NCBI GenBank assembly: GCA_963971405.1 | Contig: OZ020484.1 | Span: 33,130,770-33,194,769 of the forward strand | DNA: 64,000 nucleotides | Reading direction: 5' to 3' | From: Psococerastis gibbosa | Taxonomy: Eukaryota; Arthropoda; Insecta; Psocodea; Psocidae | Part shown: positions 1 to 11,784 of the stretch, one piece after another | Numbering within the stretch: the first letter of the stretch is position 1 | Layout of the letters: every line of letters begins with the position of its first letter | Translations under genes and position numbers: made by a program | The notes under the pieces: generated by a model | Seen by the model: the letters and a program-made list of their open reading frames with translations, nothing else | Databases searched by the model: none | What the model was told of the DNA's origin: nothing

Positions 1-358
1 AAATAAGCAAAGGCTGTTAGTTTATTAAACCCAGGGCTTAGAGTTAGTTCATTAAAATTGTAATTACTACCAGGCATATAGCACGAAGTACAAAGTTAAC
101 TTATTCCTAAATGTAGAGTGCAATTCTAAAATTATTTTATTTACATTTTTTACCCTGGGAATGGTTTAACCTGATACCTTGTGCTGTGTCTGCTGGAGAC
201 CGAGCTTACTGGTCGGTGTAGCCAATGCAGTGAAGGCATTCATAAATAAAATTATTGCAATTTTTTCAAATAATTTTACACGGATTTTCGTAAAAGTGCA
301 AAATGTGTGAAAATATGTTAATTAGGATAAATCGTACATCTAAATTTAATGCAAATGG
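1..358. other. Unannotated AT-rich stretch
   Basis: No gene or complete repeat is recognised. A short motif containing 'ctggagaccgagc' near 193 recurs near 2,483, so a fragment of a low-copy interspersed repeat is probably present. Confidence 0.4.
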
Positions 359-1478
359 AAAAGAACCGGTACGAGTTTACTCGAACATCCTTTCCAATTT
401 ATCAAAATTAGTAGATAGAGAAAATGAGTAATTTGATTGTAAGTAATTTTCCTACGGCTAAATTTCCGATATCTTGGGGGGGGGGTGTCCCCCTGACGTC
501 ACTGGAGGTGAGATAAATTCTAGATAAGTCAGACCAACACATTACCACACAGCAATAATGGCAGGGTACACAATGCATTTGAGCGTGAATTTTCTATAAT
601 TTTTTCAAAAAAACATTTATTTGCACAAAACCAAATAGTTTTTTGGGCAAGTAACCTGTCCGGTTTCGTTACTCAATTTAACACCTAAAACATGCCTGAA
701 AGTAGAAATCATCGATAGAAAGGTTTCGCAGAAAAATTATTTTTTAGTCATTTTTCATGAAAATTTAGTTATTTTTAGTTTTTTTACCCCCAGAAGCAAA
801 CTATCAAGGGGCAAGCGACCCCCCGCATTTTGTCAAAATTAATGACGACTACAATATATGAGAATTTAAAAGAAATCGTTGGAGCCGTTTTTGAGAAATA
901 AATTTTTTGGACCTTTTTTGGAATTTTTTGAGAATAAAACCCCCCCAAATTGAGTTAGCCCAAAATAAAAAAAAATGTCCCGAGGTATGATTTTTGTGAA
1001 CCTACAGGCCGAATTTCATCAAAATTGACCGAGTAGTTTCCCCGGAAATCGATGAACAGACAGACAGAGCGACAGACAGACAGACATTTCGTAAAAACCA
1101 CTTTTTTGGGTTCCTGGGACCTCAAAACGTGTAATTCCGTTGAAATCTTGGAATCAAAAATGTGAACCGTCACACGACGACACGACACGTCCAGAGGAGG
1201 GAGGAAACATCCCTCCTAAAGCGTATACAGAACATGGCACTCCCTGGACCCCGCCCGCGGGGAAGACCGAAAATGACACTCCCCAGAAAAATCGAAGAAG
1301 ACATAAGGACTCTCGCCCAGAACAAGGAAGACGCTCTAAACTGAGTTGTTTGGAAACGCCGCTGCCGTGCCGCCGACCCTCCCTGAGGAAAAAGGCGATG
1401 TAAAAGTAAAAGTAAGTACAAAGCGTTCCTTATACTACGTATAAATTGGAAAGCAATAAATCGAAAAATAAATTTTTG
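359..1478 (+). repeat. Element A, copy 1 (interrupted by a LINE tail)
   Basis: This is a copy of the commonest interspersed repeat in the window. It begins at 'aagaaccggt', passes a G-run near 477, a block on 'agaccaacacattacc', a C-run near 941 and a 'gacagacagaca' tract near 1,060, and ends at 'ataaattggaaagcaa' near 1,450. Both ends carry 'tttccaattta' in inverted orientation, as in a DNA transposon. No coding capacity is evident. The 'atttcatcaaaat...gacagacagaca' stretch resembles 3' ends of arthropod LINEs or Helitrons, but the class is undecided. The copy is broken at ~1,176-1,416 by a LINE fragment. Confidence 0.75.
1162..1416 (+). pseudogene. LINE ORF2 C-terminal fragment
   Basis: A frame through this stretch reads ...HVQRREETSLLKRIQNM..., then PRPRGRPKM, RKIEEDIRTLAQNKEDALN, a stop, then VVWKRRCRAADPP. 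This is the typical basic tail after the reverse transcriptase domain of arthropod non-LTR retrotransposons (a HV-RR...GRPKM...IEEDI pattern). It is 5'-truncated and carries stops, so it is dead. It ends in an 'aaaagtaaaagtaagta' tail, which fits the short microsatellite-like 3' tails of RTE-type LINEs. It sits inside element A copy 1 and is therefore younger than that copy. Confidence 0.7.
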
Positions 1479-4228
1479 GTCTGATGTTGCGTTTAACACG
1501 GAAAAGGTCAATAAATCCAGTACCTACAGTACGTTACAGTACAAAAAAAATTGCAAATTTTGTATTGGAATTGCGAAATTAAACGTTAGTCCAAATGATC
1601 TAAACGGAATTAAGTCAATTGTTTTTGCGAAATAGTGGACCTGAAAAATTGTCAAGTTCCGTTTATCCCCTATTTTTAACATACTGCAATTTTATTATTG
1701 GTTAACTCGTAACCTTACTTTGTAAAGTCATGCTTACCCTGTTACATTGGTCGATGTTATGCTTGTCTCAGCTTGTCCATTATCGCTCTTGTAGCTGGTG
1801 TACAATTGTATCGAGTCCGTTTCAGTTTGTTAGTGGCCAAAAGTTCTAACGGAAAGTAATCAACTGCGCAAGAAGTAAACACAAGAAAAATCACCTTACC
1901 ATAGTTTATGTAAATTGTCGATAGTTTCAGATAATTTAGCACTACCGGTAATCTCCTGTATTAATAAAACATGGTACGTCACGCTAGACCTGATTCATGG
2001 TACTAAAGCCACAAAAAGTATCGACTTTGACACTGACAAAGACTCCATCAGCTGTATTGGAATGACAAGAGTAACTTATGCTATTGACATGCCGCCACTT
2101 GATTAATGATTCATGCGTTGACAACGTAATATGATGAACGACGAGCATTAAAGACAATTTTGGCATTGCTGCCACAGCCTGAAAAAACAACATGTTTTCG
2201 ATCAAGTATAAGGGAGTGGCTGGGGGGAGACGATGATGAAATATCCGACTATTTAGAGCTGTTTTGACAATATGAGTGACTGATGTCTTTTTCGTAATGC
2301 TCACACTATTGAAAGTGCTGAGGTATAAGTATGACAAGCTACTTACCGATTGGAGGCAGGGCCAGGGCAGATCCAGAGCATAGCTAGTACAGAGTCAGGG
2401 CAGAGCCTATGGATATGAGACAGCTGTCTCTCATTCAGTTGCAAAAATGTTTCAGGAACCATTGATTCAAGTAAAGTACCTATCTGGAGACCGAGCATAT
2501 AGGCCTAAGCTTGGCTAGTGTAGTGAAAATAAGTTATTTAGGCTATAAATGAAAGTTCTATTTTCTAAATTAATTTTCAGTTGATTTTCATAAAGGTATG
2601 AGGCAGGAATTTCTTTTCTGTTTAATAGAGGCCTGTGTGAAAATGGGAAATTAAAAGTGGGTCCAAATGAAATCTTCAATATTAAAAGAATATGTTCTAA
2701 AAATGGTCGCAAGCGCTTGGTGTAAATCCCTGACTATAAGACTCGATTGCTTAATCACAAATCCGCTAACTCCCACAGTGGCGTTCCGTAGGCGTAAACT
2801 GATTATTAATTACTTATTTCACAGCCTATAGCTTTTAAAATATGAAATTCCAATTTTTTTTACTAACGTAGCCTACACATGATTGTACACTTTTCAAATT
2901 CTTTTATAATTGTATGCAAAATAAAAAATGGGAAATGTTGAACTTACTCAATATGAATGAATGAATATGTGAATGAATGAATAAGTGAATGAATGAATGT
3001 GTATTAAATATAAAAACAATTTAAACACAATTATTGTAAAGCCCCACCCTACCCTAAAACTAAATAAAAGTGAAAAAATTCAATTAGACATACAGTACTT
3101 AAACTAACTTATTAAGCTACACTTACATATTAATAACAGATCTCTAAAAATATATATAGCTGCATTATACGGTGTACATAACACTGACGTTAAACTAACT
3201 TAGGTCGAAGAGGTAAACTCCACTTCATAATCTACTCCCCGGATTATACGTACGGCATAAATCGTGCTGGGTATGAGTCCCAGACTGTCCAGATTTTTCA
3301 TCATTTCCCATTTCCCATTTTCTTCCACCTTCGTCTAATATGAAAAATTATCTTAGCGTGTTCAAAATGAGAACGTGTATGACGTGCGGGTTGGAATACT
3401 GACCTATGAGGGAGGACGAGAAGCAACTTCTATCCTTATTCTGTGGCAACTGCTACATGTGCGATTGAGATGCAAATGTTGCGCTACTTCCTCGGGTATT
3501 AGCTGAGGGATAGGCGGAGAAACGAAATCGAGGGGAGATGTAGGTAGCCCTTATAAAAAGTCAGGGAACAGAGGTTAGCATGGAGAAAAGATGGACACCT
3601 GCTACAACGTGTTAGTGACTACTCGGTGGAGGGCGCCAGACCACAAGCACGATCAAAGATGTCCCTAGAAACCAAAGCGTGGCGGGTGAAGAAGATGTTC
3701 ATGTATGAAACTTCTGGAAGTTGCAGATCCGTGCCGCCACAGGAGGGCAAGGGGCCTTTAAATAAATTAAAGAATATCGTAGCGTGTAAAGGAGCCTTAA
3801 AAGCACACCCAAGCCTTGGGCTCCTATAGCCTGAGACCTCGATCTCGGAACATAATTTGGTAACCCCATCCTCACATTTTACTTCATGCGATTGAAAATA
3901 TGGAACTGAACCTTTTAATTTATTCTTAAAATTGTGGAAATCGGATAGCATTGCTTGTATACAATACTGGCATAGCATACGTAAAAAAGGTATCGTATAA
4001 CGACGAAGAGGAAAAATCTTTGCGAACAGAAGCGGATCATTATATACCCGCAGAAATCTTTTTTCAATCCAATCAAAAGGAAATGTGATGAGATTGTGAA
4101 GGAAAGGCTACCAGCTGACTGAGTCCAATAATTGGGAATGCTTCCTAAACCGACAGCACTTTTATGGAATAATGACTTGCAGCAAACTTCAAATTTCATT
4201 TAAAATTATAATAGAAATGCAATGAAGT
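1479..4228. other. Non-coding stretch, no recognised gene
   Basis: I see no supportable gene. A degenerate GAAT tetranucleotide microsatellite lies at about 2,950-3,000. Overlapping ORFs on both strands at 3,619-3,978 (119 aa on the minus strand) match no family I know and show no splice or domain signature. Confidence 0.4.
2950..3000. repeat. (GAAT)n microsatellite, imperfect
   Basis: Repeated 'gaatgaatgaat' blocks are interrupted by 'atgt' and 'aagt' units. Confidence 0.85.
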
Positions 4229-4300
4229 CAAGGGCGGATTAATGTGGGGGGGGGGGGGTAGCAGAGGGGGTGGTCACCCCTCCCCCAAGTATGCCGTAAG
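4229..4300. mobile_element. Fragment of a poly-G hAT-type MITE
   Basis: It begins 'caagggcggatt' like the complete MITE at 52,678 and has the same G-run followed by C-rich sequence. No complete right end or target duplication was found, so this is a truncated or diverged copy. Confidence 0.45.
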
Positions 4301-4432
4301 CTAAGTGTTCGCGGAACCGTTGTTTGGGAGTGTTTGCAGTACTTGCTTAAAAGACGTGCTTAAATTTTTATTGTTCTCAAATCAATTTAGAAATTTCCGT
4401 AAGAAACCTCTTATACCAACAATACTTCTCAC

Positions 4433-4662
4433 CGCCATACCAAGTTGAATCCAACGGACCAGAGCAGGTTCAAAGCTGCAGATAACTTGGTCGTGTGCAC
4501 AGTGTCGGTAGGGAAACATGGTAGGACTTGTCCTGGTCACCTCCAAACTAATCGTGTGACTTCACTGTGTTTCCCAAGTGGTTCGGAATCCACTATAATC
4601 AGGAGGCCCACTGTCCTATGGGCTGGCATAGGACAGTCAAGTCGGAGTCGCTTAGAAGCCTA
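4433..4662 (+). repeat. Interspersed repeat E, copy 1
   Basis: It is shared with ~10,756-10,815 (5' part only) and ~45,345-45,790. Anchors are 'accaagttgaatcca', 'gtgtgcacag' and 'gtggttcggaatccact'. An ORF of 72 aa here has no recognisable product. The repeat class is unknown. Confidence 0.6.
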
Positions 4663-5221
4663 ACTTAATTCTATATTACATTTTCTCATTTTGGCAGGGT
4701 GTTTTATGCGTATCTTCTATTCATTTATTATTTATTTATTTATACTGTATTTCCATACAGTATACAATACAAGCCATGAAATATTTGATGTAACAAATTT
4801 CTGAAAAATATCTCTCACACAGCAGGTTACCTACCTATTTATAAATATTGTATCACATCCGAAGCTGCGGGCTACGCTATTTGAATTCCCTTTCCATTGT
4901 CACAACATTTCCCCATAGGTCTGCATCCTTCCACTTCCCCTATTCGAAAAGCCTGACAGCTAGCGTTCCTATTGTTTTATTTGGACAGGACAATATCATA
5001 ATCGTAAAGTTTCGCTAGGTATTGTATCCATCGCTGACTGTATATTCCCTCGAAAGTTTTATGTTATTTTTCAAGTTACCCAATGAATTGTTCCATTGGC
5101 ATGATAAACTGCGAAGTTATTCAACAGCAGTAGAAGGATTATATCACAGTATCACACTGTATTTACATGGGGGTAGTATTTTTTATTTTCTTCGGAATAA
5201 AACTCCTGACGCAACAGTATG
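4663..5221. other. Non-coding stretch
   Basis: AT-rich with a TTTA-rich patch near 4,725-4,745. No gene, RNA or complete repeat is recognised. Confidence 0.4.
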
Positions 5222-5356
5222 TAAGTCGGTGGCAAGGTGGTAGTGCATAAGTCTCTACTCACTTTGCGCTCGGAGACATGTCGCAACTAGATGCAAGTTA
5301 CTAAGTGAGGGGACTGAATCATTCATTAAATTGTTTGTATGCGATTAGCAATTTTT
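5222..5356 (-). repeat. Interspersed repeat B, copy 1 (SINE-like)
   Basis: This is a short diverged copy of a ~180-bp repeat also found at 42,975, 49,610, 50,050 and 57,115. Anchors are 'gtcggtggcaaggtgg', 'ctcggagacatgtcg' and 'tgtttgtatgcgatta'. It lies directly beside element A, as repeat B also does near 19,829. Confidence 0.6.
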
Positions 5357-6222
5357 GCTTTCCAATTTAAACGTAGTATAAGGAAAGCTTTGTGATGGTC
5401 GAAATTTTCGATTCCGAGATTTCAACGGATTTACACGTTTTGAGGTCCCAGGAACCCAAAAAAGTGGTTTTTACAAAATGTCTGTCTGTCGGTCGGTCTG
5501 TCGGTCTGTCGGTCTGTCTGTTCGTCGATTTCCGGGCAAACTACTCGGTGGATTTGAGTGAAATTTGGCATGTAGGTTCACAAAAATCATACCTCGGGAC
5601 CATTTTTTTTTTGGGCTAACTCAATTTGGGGGGGTTTTATTTTCAAAAAACTCCAAAAAACGTCTAAAAATATTATTTCTCAAAAACGGCTCCAACAATT
5701 TCTTTTAAATTCTCGTAGATTGTAGTCGTTATTAATGTTGACAAAATGCGGGGGGTCGCTTGCCCCTTGATAGTTTGCTTCTGGGGGTAAAAAAATAAAA
5801 ATAACTAAATTTTAATGAAAAAATGACTAAAAAATGCGAAACCTTTCTATCGATGATTTCTACCTTCAAGCATGTTTTAGGTGTTAAATTGAGTAACGAA
5901 ACCGGATAGGTTGCTTTCCCAAAAAAATATTTGGTTTTGCCCAAAAAATTATTTTTTGAAAAAAATGATAGAAAATTCGCGCTCAAATGCATTGCATGCC
6001 CTGCCATTATTGCTGTGTGGTAATTAATGTGTTTGTTTGACCTATCGAGAATTTACCTCACTTCCAGTGACGTAAGGTGGACAACCGCCCCCCCCCCCCC
6101 CCGAGATATCGGAAATTTAACCATAGGAAAAATATTTGCCATAAAATTACTAATTTTCTCTATCTAATAATTTTGATAAATTGGAAAGCATGTTCGAGTG
6201 AACTCGGACCGGTTCTTTTTAA
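5357..6222 (-). repeat. Element A, copy 2
   Basis: A nearly complete copy in reverse orientation, from 'tgctttccaattta' to 'actcggaccggttcttt'. It carries the usual 'gtctgtcggtctgtcggt' tract, G-run and C-run. ORFs within it are low-complexity shadows. Confidence 0.75.
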
Positions 6223-6763
6223 AAACTATACTGTAAGTTATTATAACTGTAATTAGATGTGCTGATTTGTGAATTTAAAAACAAAACAAAAGAACCATTT
6301 CCCATTATGAACTACTCCACGTAAAACCTAACGGGTTATAAACAATACAAAATAATAAAGTAATGCGAAATTTCTGACAGCCGTTCCCATTGCTTCATTT
6401 GGACAAGACAGTATGGTATGGTAAAGTTTCGCAATCTATCGCACGGGGTTTGATTAATGGATGGACCAGAGGCATGATACAAGTTTCTAATTTCCCATTG
6501 TGTATCGGAAAAGTTTTTATTTATGACCTAAGGCCGATTAAAACCGTTTTTTCCATGACTGATTTTATCAATGAGTTCGACTGTTTTAGGGGAAAGGCTT
6601 GAAATAACATTGGTTGGTTGGTGATAGAATGATGTAATGATAGGCGTTCAGTTGTTACTTACCCACAAGTGAGTAGAACCATGATTTTACTGTTCTGTAA
6701 AGCGTCCTGTTACCACTGCTTTTAGTCAGTTAGTTTTGAAATGGAAGGTTGAGGTTTGATACT
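6223..6763. other. Non-coding stretch left of hAT copy 1
   Basis: No gene recognised. Its right end, 'gatactcagctaaa', is the left half of one of the two original hAT target sites. Confidence 0.4.
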
Positions 6764-6771
6764 CAGCTAAA
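6764..6771 (+). repeat. hAT target-site half X (cagctaaa), left of copy 1
   Basis: The 8 bp before the 5' end of copy 1 are 'cagctaaa'. They do not match the 8 bp after copy 1 ('agtacccg'). They match exactly, as reverse complement, the 8 bp left of copy 2 at 15,993-16,000. Confidence 0.9.
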
Positions 6772-7255
6772 CAGTGCCGGGTTTGGCTATGGGGCACTGT
6801 GGGCCCGGGCCCCAGGGCCCCCACAAAAATGGGGCCCCCACAAAACGAAAAAATACAAATAAAAAATTGAAAAAATTAAAAAAAATCAAAACAGATAACT
6901 TTTTAAATTTTCGCGGGAAATTCGAACGCATCGTGGCATTAATGACTCATTTTTGATAAAAATTTAACAAAAAATGAAGTATGTCCACTCCTGCTCTGAA
7001 ACCACGATTGTTTTGCTTCATTAAATACAAATTGAAAATTTGAAATCAAATTTCTAAATTGAAACTACTTTTATCAGCACTTTCTGGTTGGTATATTGTT
7101 AAGGTAAGTAGCATAAGTTAATTCTTATATTAGAGGCGGAAGTACCTAATAGTTGTTCTTTATAAGATAAGGTCCTTATTTTTCGTATTCTGCGCCCATT
7201 TACCACAATTCACAGAACGCATCAAAACTTTGTAAGCCTATTAATTTTAATACGA

Positions 7256-7446
7256 AATGTGCCCAGCCACGTGGTCGCCACAAAATCGAGCACGTTATAA
7301 ATATAAAATTCATTGGTCTAAAATGTTATATGTCATAAAATGTTATATTATAAGACGCATGATTCGGAATTTTGAGATGTTTTATACAAAAGGGGATAAA
7401 AAATAAAATGTATTCGATTTTGTGGTGACCACGTGGCTGCACATTT
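7256..7446. repeat. Inverted repeat inside the hAT leader
   Basis: Arms of about 38 bp, 'gtgcccagccacgtggtcgc...' and its near reverse complement, flank a ~115-bp AT-rich core upstream of the transposase start. The same structure is in copy 2 (about 19,154-19,344). It could be an older MITE captured by the hAT element, or a promoter or transposase-binding dyad. Confidence 0.7.
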
Positions 7447-7557
7447 CATCTTAAGTAGGGCAATAGGAACAAGTGGACTAGATAATTAGGCTCTGGCTAG
7501 TGAGTTCTGAAAAAACTAATTTATTACAATTTTTATTTTTGATTCCGTAGTGAAATA

Positions 7558-10307
7558 ATGGATCGTCACAAGGGAAAACGCGAATATGCAAGCGGCAGTG
7601 AAAAGCGGAAAATCGCAGCAGATAAAGAAAACAAAATTCAAGATGTTTTATCTAAAACGCGCCGTATAACGGATTTTGTAACAAAAATAGAGACGGGTCC
7701 ATCTACTCCTAGTTCTACTTCTAATTTTGTTGAAATGATGAGTGGTGATTCTGATTTTCCTGCATCTTCTCAAGTTATTGCTAGCCCTACCCAAGAGGTA
7801 AGAGTTTGACTTTAATTACTTAATTAAGGTGACCGCAATCAAAAATTACCGACCCCACTCACCCCAGTAATTCTTATGGAATTAAAAATGGGGGACTCCT
7901 GTTAATTTACTGTATGAATTAAACCTACCTAAACTTGAGTCGGCCATGCCGAAAGGATTGTTTACAAAATTAATTACAACTGTAATTGTTTTACTTGTAG
8001 GCAGTAATTGATAACAATGACGAATCCGAAAATACTGCTGATGATGGATTTTGCAAAGAAAATGACGTGGGATTGTGGCCAGCAGTTCTTAGTCAACAAC
8101 ACATCGACTATTGGATCAAGAAAGGAAATTTGGAAACTCAGCATTGTAATGAAGATATTTTGAAAGAAAAAAGCTTGGGACAAGTAGATGCAGTGAAAAG
8201 AAGAAAATGCCATGCAAGTTTATTCCTTCGTCAAACTCAGGCAGGCAAGTCTATAAGCCGCTCTTGGTTATGTTTTTCACCTAGTACGGGGAAGCTATAC
8301 TGCTTTTATTGTAAATTGCTCTGCAAATCAGCAAATCAGTTTTCAACTGAAGGGTTTGCTGACTGGAAGCATGCGTCTGAGCGTTTGAAAAGACATGAAA
8401 CTACCGTAACGCATTTGCAAATAGTTTGCCAATTTAAGCATCTCTCAAACGAGGCAATGCGTATTGATCGTGAGTTGGCCACACAAGTGAAGGAGAGCAT
8501 TGCTTATTGGCGAAACGTTCTAAACAGATTGATTTCCGTCATAATATTTCTTTCTGGACGAGGACTTGCCTTTCGAGGGGACAACGAAATTTTGGGATCA
8601 ACCAAAAATGGCAATTATTTGGGAGTCCTTGAGCTAATTGCACAATATGATCCGTTTTTAGTAGGCCACTTAGAGAAGCATGGAAATCGTGGCAGTGGTA
8701 GTGGCGGCGTTAACTACCTATCTGCCCACATTTGCGAAGAATTAATTGCGCTGATGTCCACCAAAGTTAGCGATGAAATAATTAAACGCTTAAAAGCCTG
8801 CAAATATTATTCGGTTTCGGTAGATTCAACAACTGACGAAGGCCATATAGATCAAATGACTGTGATTGTCAGGTATCTAGAAGAAAGCACACCAAAGGAA
8901 AGATTTCTTAGTTTTATGCCAAACCAAGGCCATAAAGCTAAAGAATTATTTGATGGCCTCAACAAAGTTTTAAAAAAGTTCGGCCTGGATTTGAAAGATA
9001 TTCGTGGGCAGTCGTATGACAATGCTTCCGCTATGAGTGGAGAATATAGTGGTCTACGCACTTTGGTGCTAAATGAGAATCCTTTGGCTTTATGGGTTCC
9101 ATGTTTCAATCATTCCCTCAACTTAGTGGGCACAAAAGCGATGGACTCCTGCTCCCAATCGAAATTATTTTTTAGCTTTCTTGAGCAAATTTATGTATTT
9201 TTTACAAGTTCCACAGCTCGGTTCAACGTCCTTTCAAATGTTCTAAAAAGTGCTGCGAAGAAGTATGGCCACAACATACCAGTGCCCAAAAGAATCAGTT
9301 TAACCCGGTGGTCCTCAAGAGCGGAAGCTACTAATAGCCTAGTTTTGGGCTATAACGAAATACGAGAAGTCCTTAAAGATCTCTCCGAAGAAGATGTCCA
9401 AGCAAGTGGACTCTATTTGCAAATTACCACGTTGGAGATAGCAATTTACGCTGTTCTTTGGAACGATATACTGGCAAGGGTGAATGCAGTAAACATCAAT
9501 CTCCAGAATCCAAGAATCGACATTAATACTTCGATCAGTGTGATGGAGTCCCTTAAGATCTTCATTGGGGAATTTAGGGATTCTTTCCAAGAATATGAGA
9601 AAAAGGGTGTTGAATTGTGTGGGCACAATTCTTATAAATCGGAAACTTTGCGGAAGCGGATCCGAAATGTGAGGCTAAATCCTTTGGATTATGGGAAAAC
9701 TGAGGAAGCTGAATTCAGTCATAGCGAGAAATTCCGAATCGAAAGTTTCATTCCCATAATTGACCAGTTTATGCAATCATTGGATCGGAGAATTTCAGCA
9801 TATGAAGACATAAATAGGAAATTTGGATTTTTACAATATTTAGAAAAAATAAGCCCTGATGATTTGAAAACTAGGGCAGAGAACCTGGTGAGTTGTTACA
9901 CAGGTGACTTGGACGGTAACTTGTACTTCGAGCTAGTACAGTTTCGTGAGTTTGTGAAATTATTTGTGATAGATGATGCACAAAAAAACAATATAATCGA
10001 AGAAAAACGTATCAGTTTTGAACGGTTCATGTACAATTTGATTTTAGAAAGAGGAGTAGCTGATAGCTTTCCCAATGTAGAAGTACTTTTGAAGATGTAC
10101 TTAGTTATAATGAGTGGCAACATAAGCAGCGAGCGATCTTTTTCCGTACTAAAACACATAAAAAATCCTCGTCGCACCAGTTCTTCTGAAGCTCGGCTTA
10201 GCCATCTTTCAATGCTGAATATAAATCACGACATAGTGGCAGCGTTAAATTATGACGATATAATTGACAGTTTTGCTGTAATAAAGAGTCGAAGAGTGCA
10301 TCTTTAA
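7558..10307 (+). CDS. hAT-family transposase (TTF zinc finger, ZMYM1/DUF4371-like), copy 1
   Basis: Two exons: 7,558-7,797 (80 codons), GT-AG intron 7,798-8,000, and 8,001-10,307, giving about 848 aa. The frame is kept across CAAGAG|gtaaga and ttacttgtag|GCAGTA. The ATG at 7,558 opens a basic N-terminus. A TTF/MYM-like zinc finger lies at about residues 165-215 (WLCFSPSTG, YCFYCKLL, then H residues in FADWKHASERLKRH). The catalytic triad is visible: D355 in SVDSTTD, D420 in GQSYDNA and E791 in SSERSFS in the C-terminal dimerisation domain. CFNH (448-451) and TRW (W517) are also typical hAT signatures. In this family the enzyme cuts and reinserts its own element in the nucleus. There is no stop or frameshift. 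An AATAAA overlaps the stop codon. It differs from copy 2 at L553 (Met there). Confidence 0.93.
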
Positions 10308-10599
10308 ATAAATTAAAATTTTGTGTTTATAATTAGGTACCTATTAATTTATTCCTTTTAAAAATACACCGCAGTGTCTACAGCTTTAGTTGAGTAGCCC
10401 TTAGGCTTGTATTGTACTATTGACTTGACTTTATATTACTAAGAATCGCTTTTCTTTTTTATAATGATTTTGCAACCTGTGTCACCATTTTATAATTTAT
10501 TGTGGGATATTCGTCTAAGGGGATTAGAAATTTCTCCCCGAGAAAGGGCCCCCACATAATTCGGGCCCACGGGCCCCCACAAGCCCAAACCCGGCACTG

Positions 10600-10607
10600 A
10601 GTACCCG
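10600..10607 (+). repeat. hAT target-site half Y (agtacccg), right of copy 1
   Basis: The 8 bp after copy 1 are 'agtacccg'. Their match is the reverse complement 'cgggtact' at 19,829-19,836, right of copy 2. Confidence 0.9.
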
Positions 10608-10720
10608 TATTGAGTTACTACACCTCTCCAATCGCATGGCGTGTAGAGACTCGCTGAAGTCCAAGCAAGCTAGCTACCGCCTTAACATCGAAGTTGAAAT
10701 CTTTTTGTGGTAACTGGAAA
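10600..10720 (+). repeat. Repeat B, split half 1
   Basis: Starts abruptly at the hAT end with 'agtacccgtattgagtta' and continues through 'gcgtgtagagactcgc', aligning with the middle and right of the intact repeat at 50,128-50,225. The missing left half is at 19,829-19,885. Confidence 0.8.
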
Positions 10721-10744
10721 CGCAACCTTCAAAGACCGTGACAA

Positions 10745-10820
10745 AAGTTCACCAACGGTCATACCATGTTGAATCCATCAGAACATAGCCTGTTTAAAAC
10801 AGCAGCAAAATTGGTAGTAC
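10745..10820 (+). repeat. Repeat E, 5' fragment
   Basis: 'ggtcataccatgttgaatcca' and 'ttggtagtac' match the beginning of the repeats at 4,433 and 45,345. The remainder is absent. Confidence 0.5.
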
Positions 10821-11460
10821 TAATAACAATAAATAATATTAATATTTTTAACGAGTTATTTCTAGAATTGGTATATACGGTACTTACAACTTATTTATTG
10901 TATAAAATGAAATAACCCGAAGTATTTCGGCCAAAGTGACTTGAAAGCACCCCTTTTACGGCTATTGGTCTGGCGTAGAACAACAACTGTTGTCAAGCAT
11001 GTAACTTACGTATAGTATGTGCATATAAAAAAAATGGGCAAATATAAAGCAAAGTGCAACAATTCCCCCTTCCTTCCTTTATTTAATTACAAAGAAACTC
11101 AAAGGGTTAATTCACGCTCTAAATGCTCTGTAAGTGGATCATATACTGTATATAATGCTTTTCGCAGAATGGCATCATAATTTTCCTTAAGGGTTATATC
11201 GCCTGAGTTTTTCCACTAAGGATTTTATTATGGGTATATGCAGAGTGTGTGGAAACCCACAGATAAGTGTTAAGCCTATTTCGAAACGAATTTGGAATAG
11301 CCTTATTTTGAAGAGGAAAATATTCATAATCTTGCCTATCCCAAGTGGTATATGTTGTCTGCATATCCAATAATACATTGTAAGGTGTGAATGTTATTGC
11401 AGATACATAATGAGAAGACAAATATCACGTTAAAACTGATATAGGGTACCATGAAAAAAC
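10821..11460. other. Non-coding stretch
   Basis: AT-rich; no supportable gene. Short minus-strand ORFs at 11,187-11,421 overlap each other and match no family I know. Confidence 0.4.
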
Positions 11461-11505
11461 TGAATCAGGTGGGATTCGAACCCACAATATATGCCTAAGG
11501 CCGTC
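11461..11505 (-). repeat. tRNA-like SINE fragment
   Basis: On the minus strand it carries a B-box-like 'gtgggttcgaatccc' with a short 5' extension and no complete cloverleaf. It is a SINE remnant, not a tRNA gene. Confidence 0.45.
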
Positions 11506-11593
11506 TACACACGGGGATACTCAAATTGCAACGCAACGCGGGTCCGTAACACGTCGTAGACTTGGCTCCACACACGAAGCTACCACGCCTATA

Positions 11594-11747
11594 GGCGCTT
11601 ATTCCACCGACGTCAATAGTTTACTACAATAGTTTACTATTGACGTGTTTGACGTGGTTGCAGACATTAAAGACAGTGTAAAAATGTCTGCAACCACGTC
11701 AATATCAGCAATATTTTGACTATTGACGTCGGTGGAATTTAAGCGCC
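11594..11747. mobile_element. GGCG-type foldback element, small copy
   Basis: A palindromic 154-bp element. It starts 'ggcgcttattccaccgacgt' and ends with nearly the reverse complement. Its inner arms share 'gacgtggttgcagacatt'. The 3-bp flanks are ATA on both sides. It belongs with the larger copies at 41,259 and 46,384. Confidence 0.7.
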
Positions 11748-11784
11748 ATATGATAACTGAGACTTTCGAGTAGAGACCGAGACC

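Larger units (their letters stand above)
6772..10599 (+). mobile_element. Complete hAT transposon, copy 1 (3,828 bp)
   Basis: The element begins 'cagtgccgggtttgg' and ends with the reverse complement of the same 15 bp, a perfect terminal inverted repeat with the CAG-type start usual for hAT elements. It encodes one spliced transposase. Two GGGCCCCCACA motifs lie just inside each end, all on the same strand. A 38-bp imperfect inverted repeat on a CCACGTGG core lies in the leader at 7,256-7,446. Copy 2 has exactly the same length. The flanking 8-mers do not match each other but match those of copy 2 (see the inversion). Both copies look complete and autonomous. Confidence 0.95.

Noticed and set aside
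3619-3978. 119-codon minus-strand ORF as a gene
   Set aside because: Another ORF overlaps on the opposite strand, no motif is recognisable and no conservation can be judged from the window alone.
8852-9628. Minus-strand ORFs inside the hAT transposase (and their mirror images in copy 2)
   Set aside because: They are antisense shadows of a well-supported coding frame.
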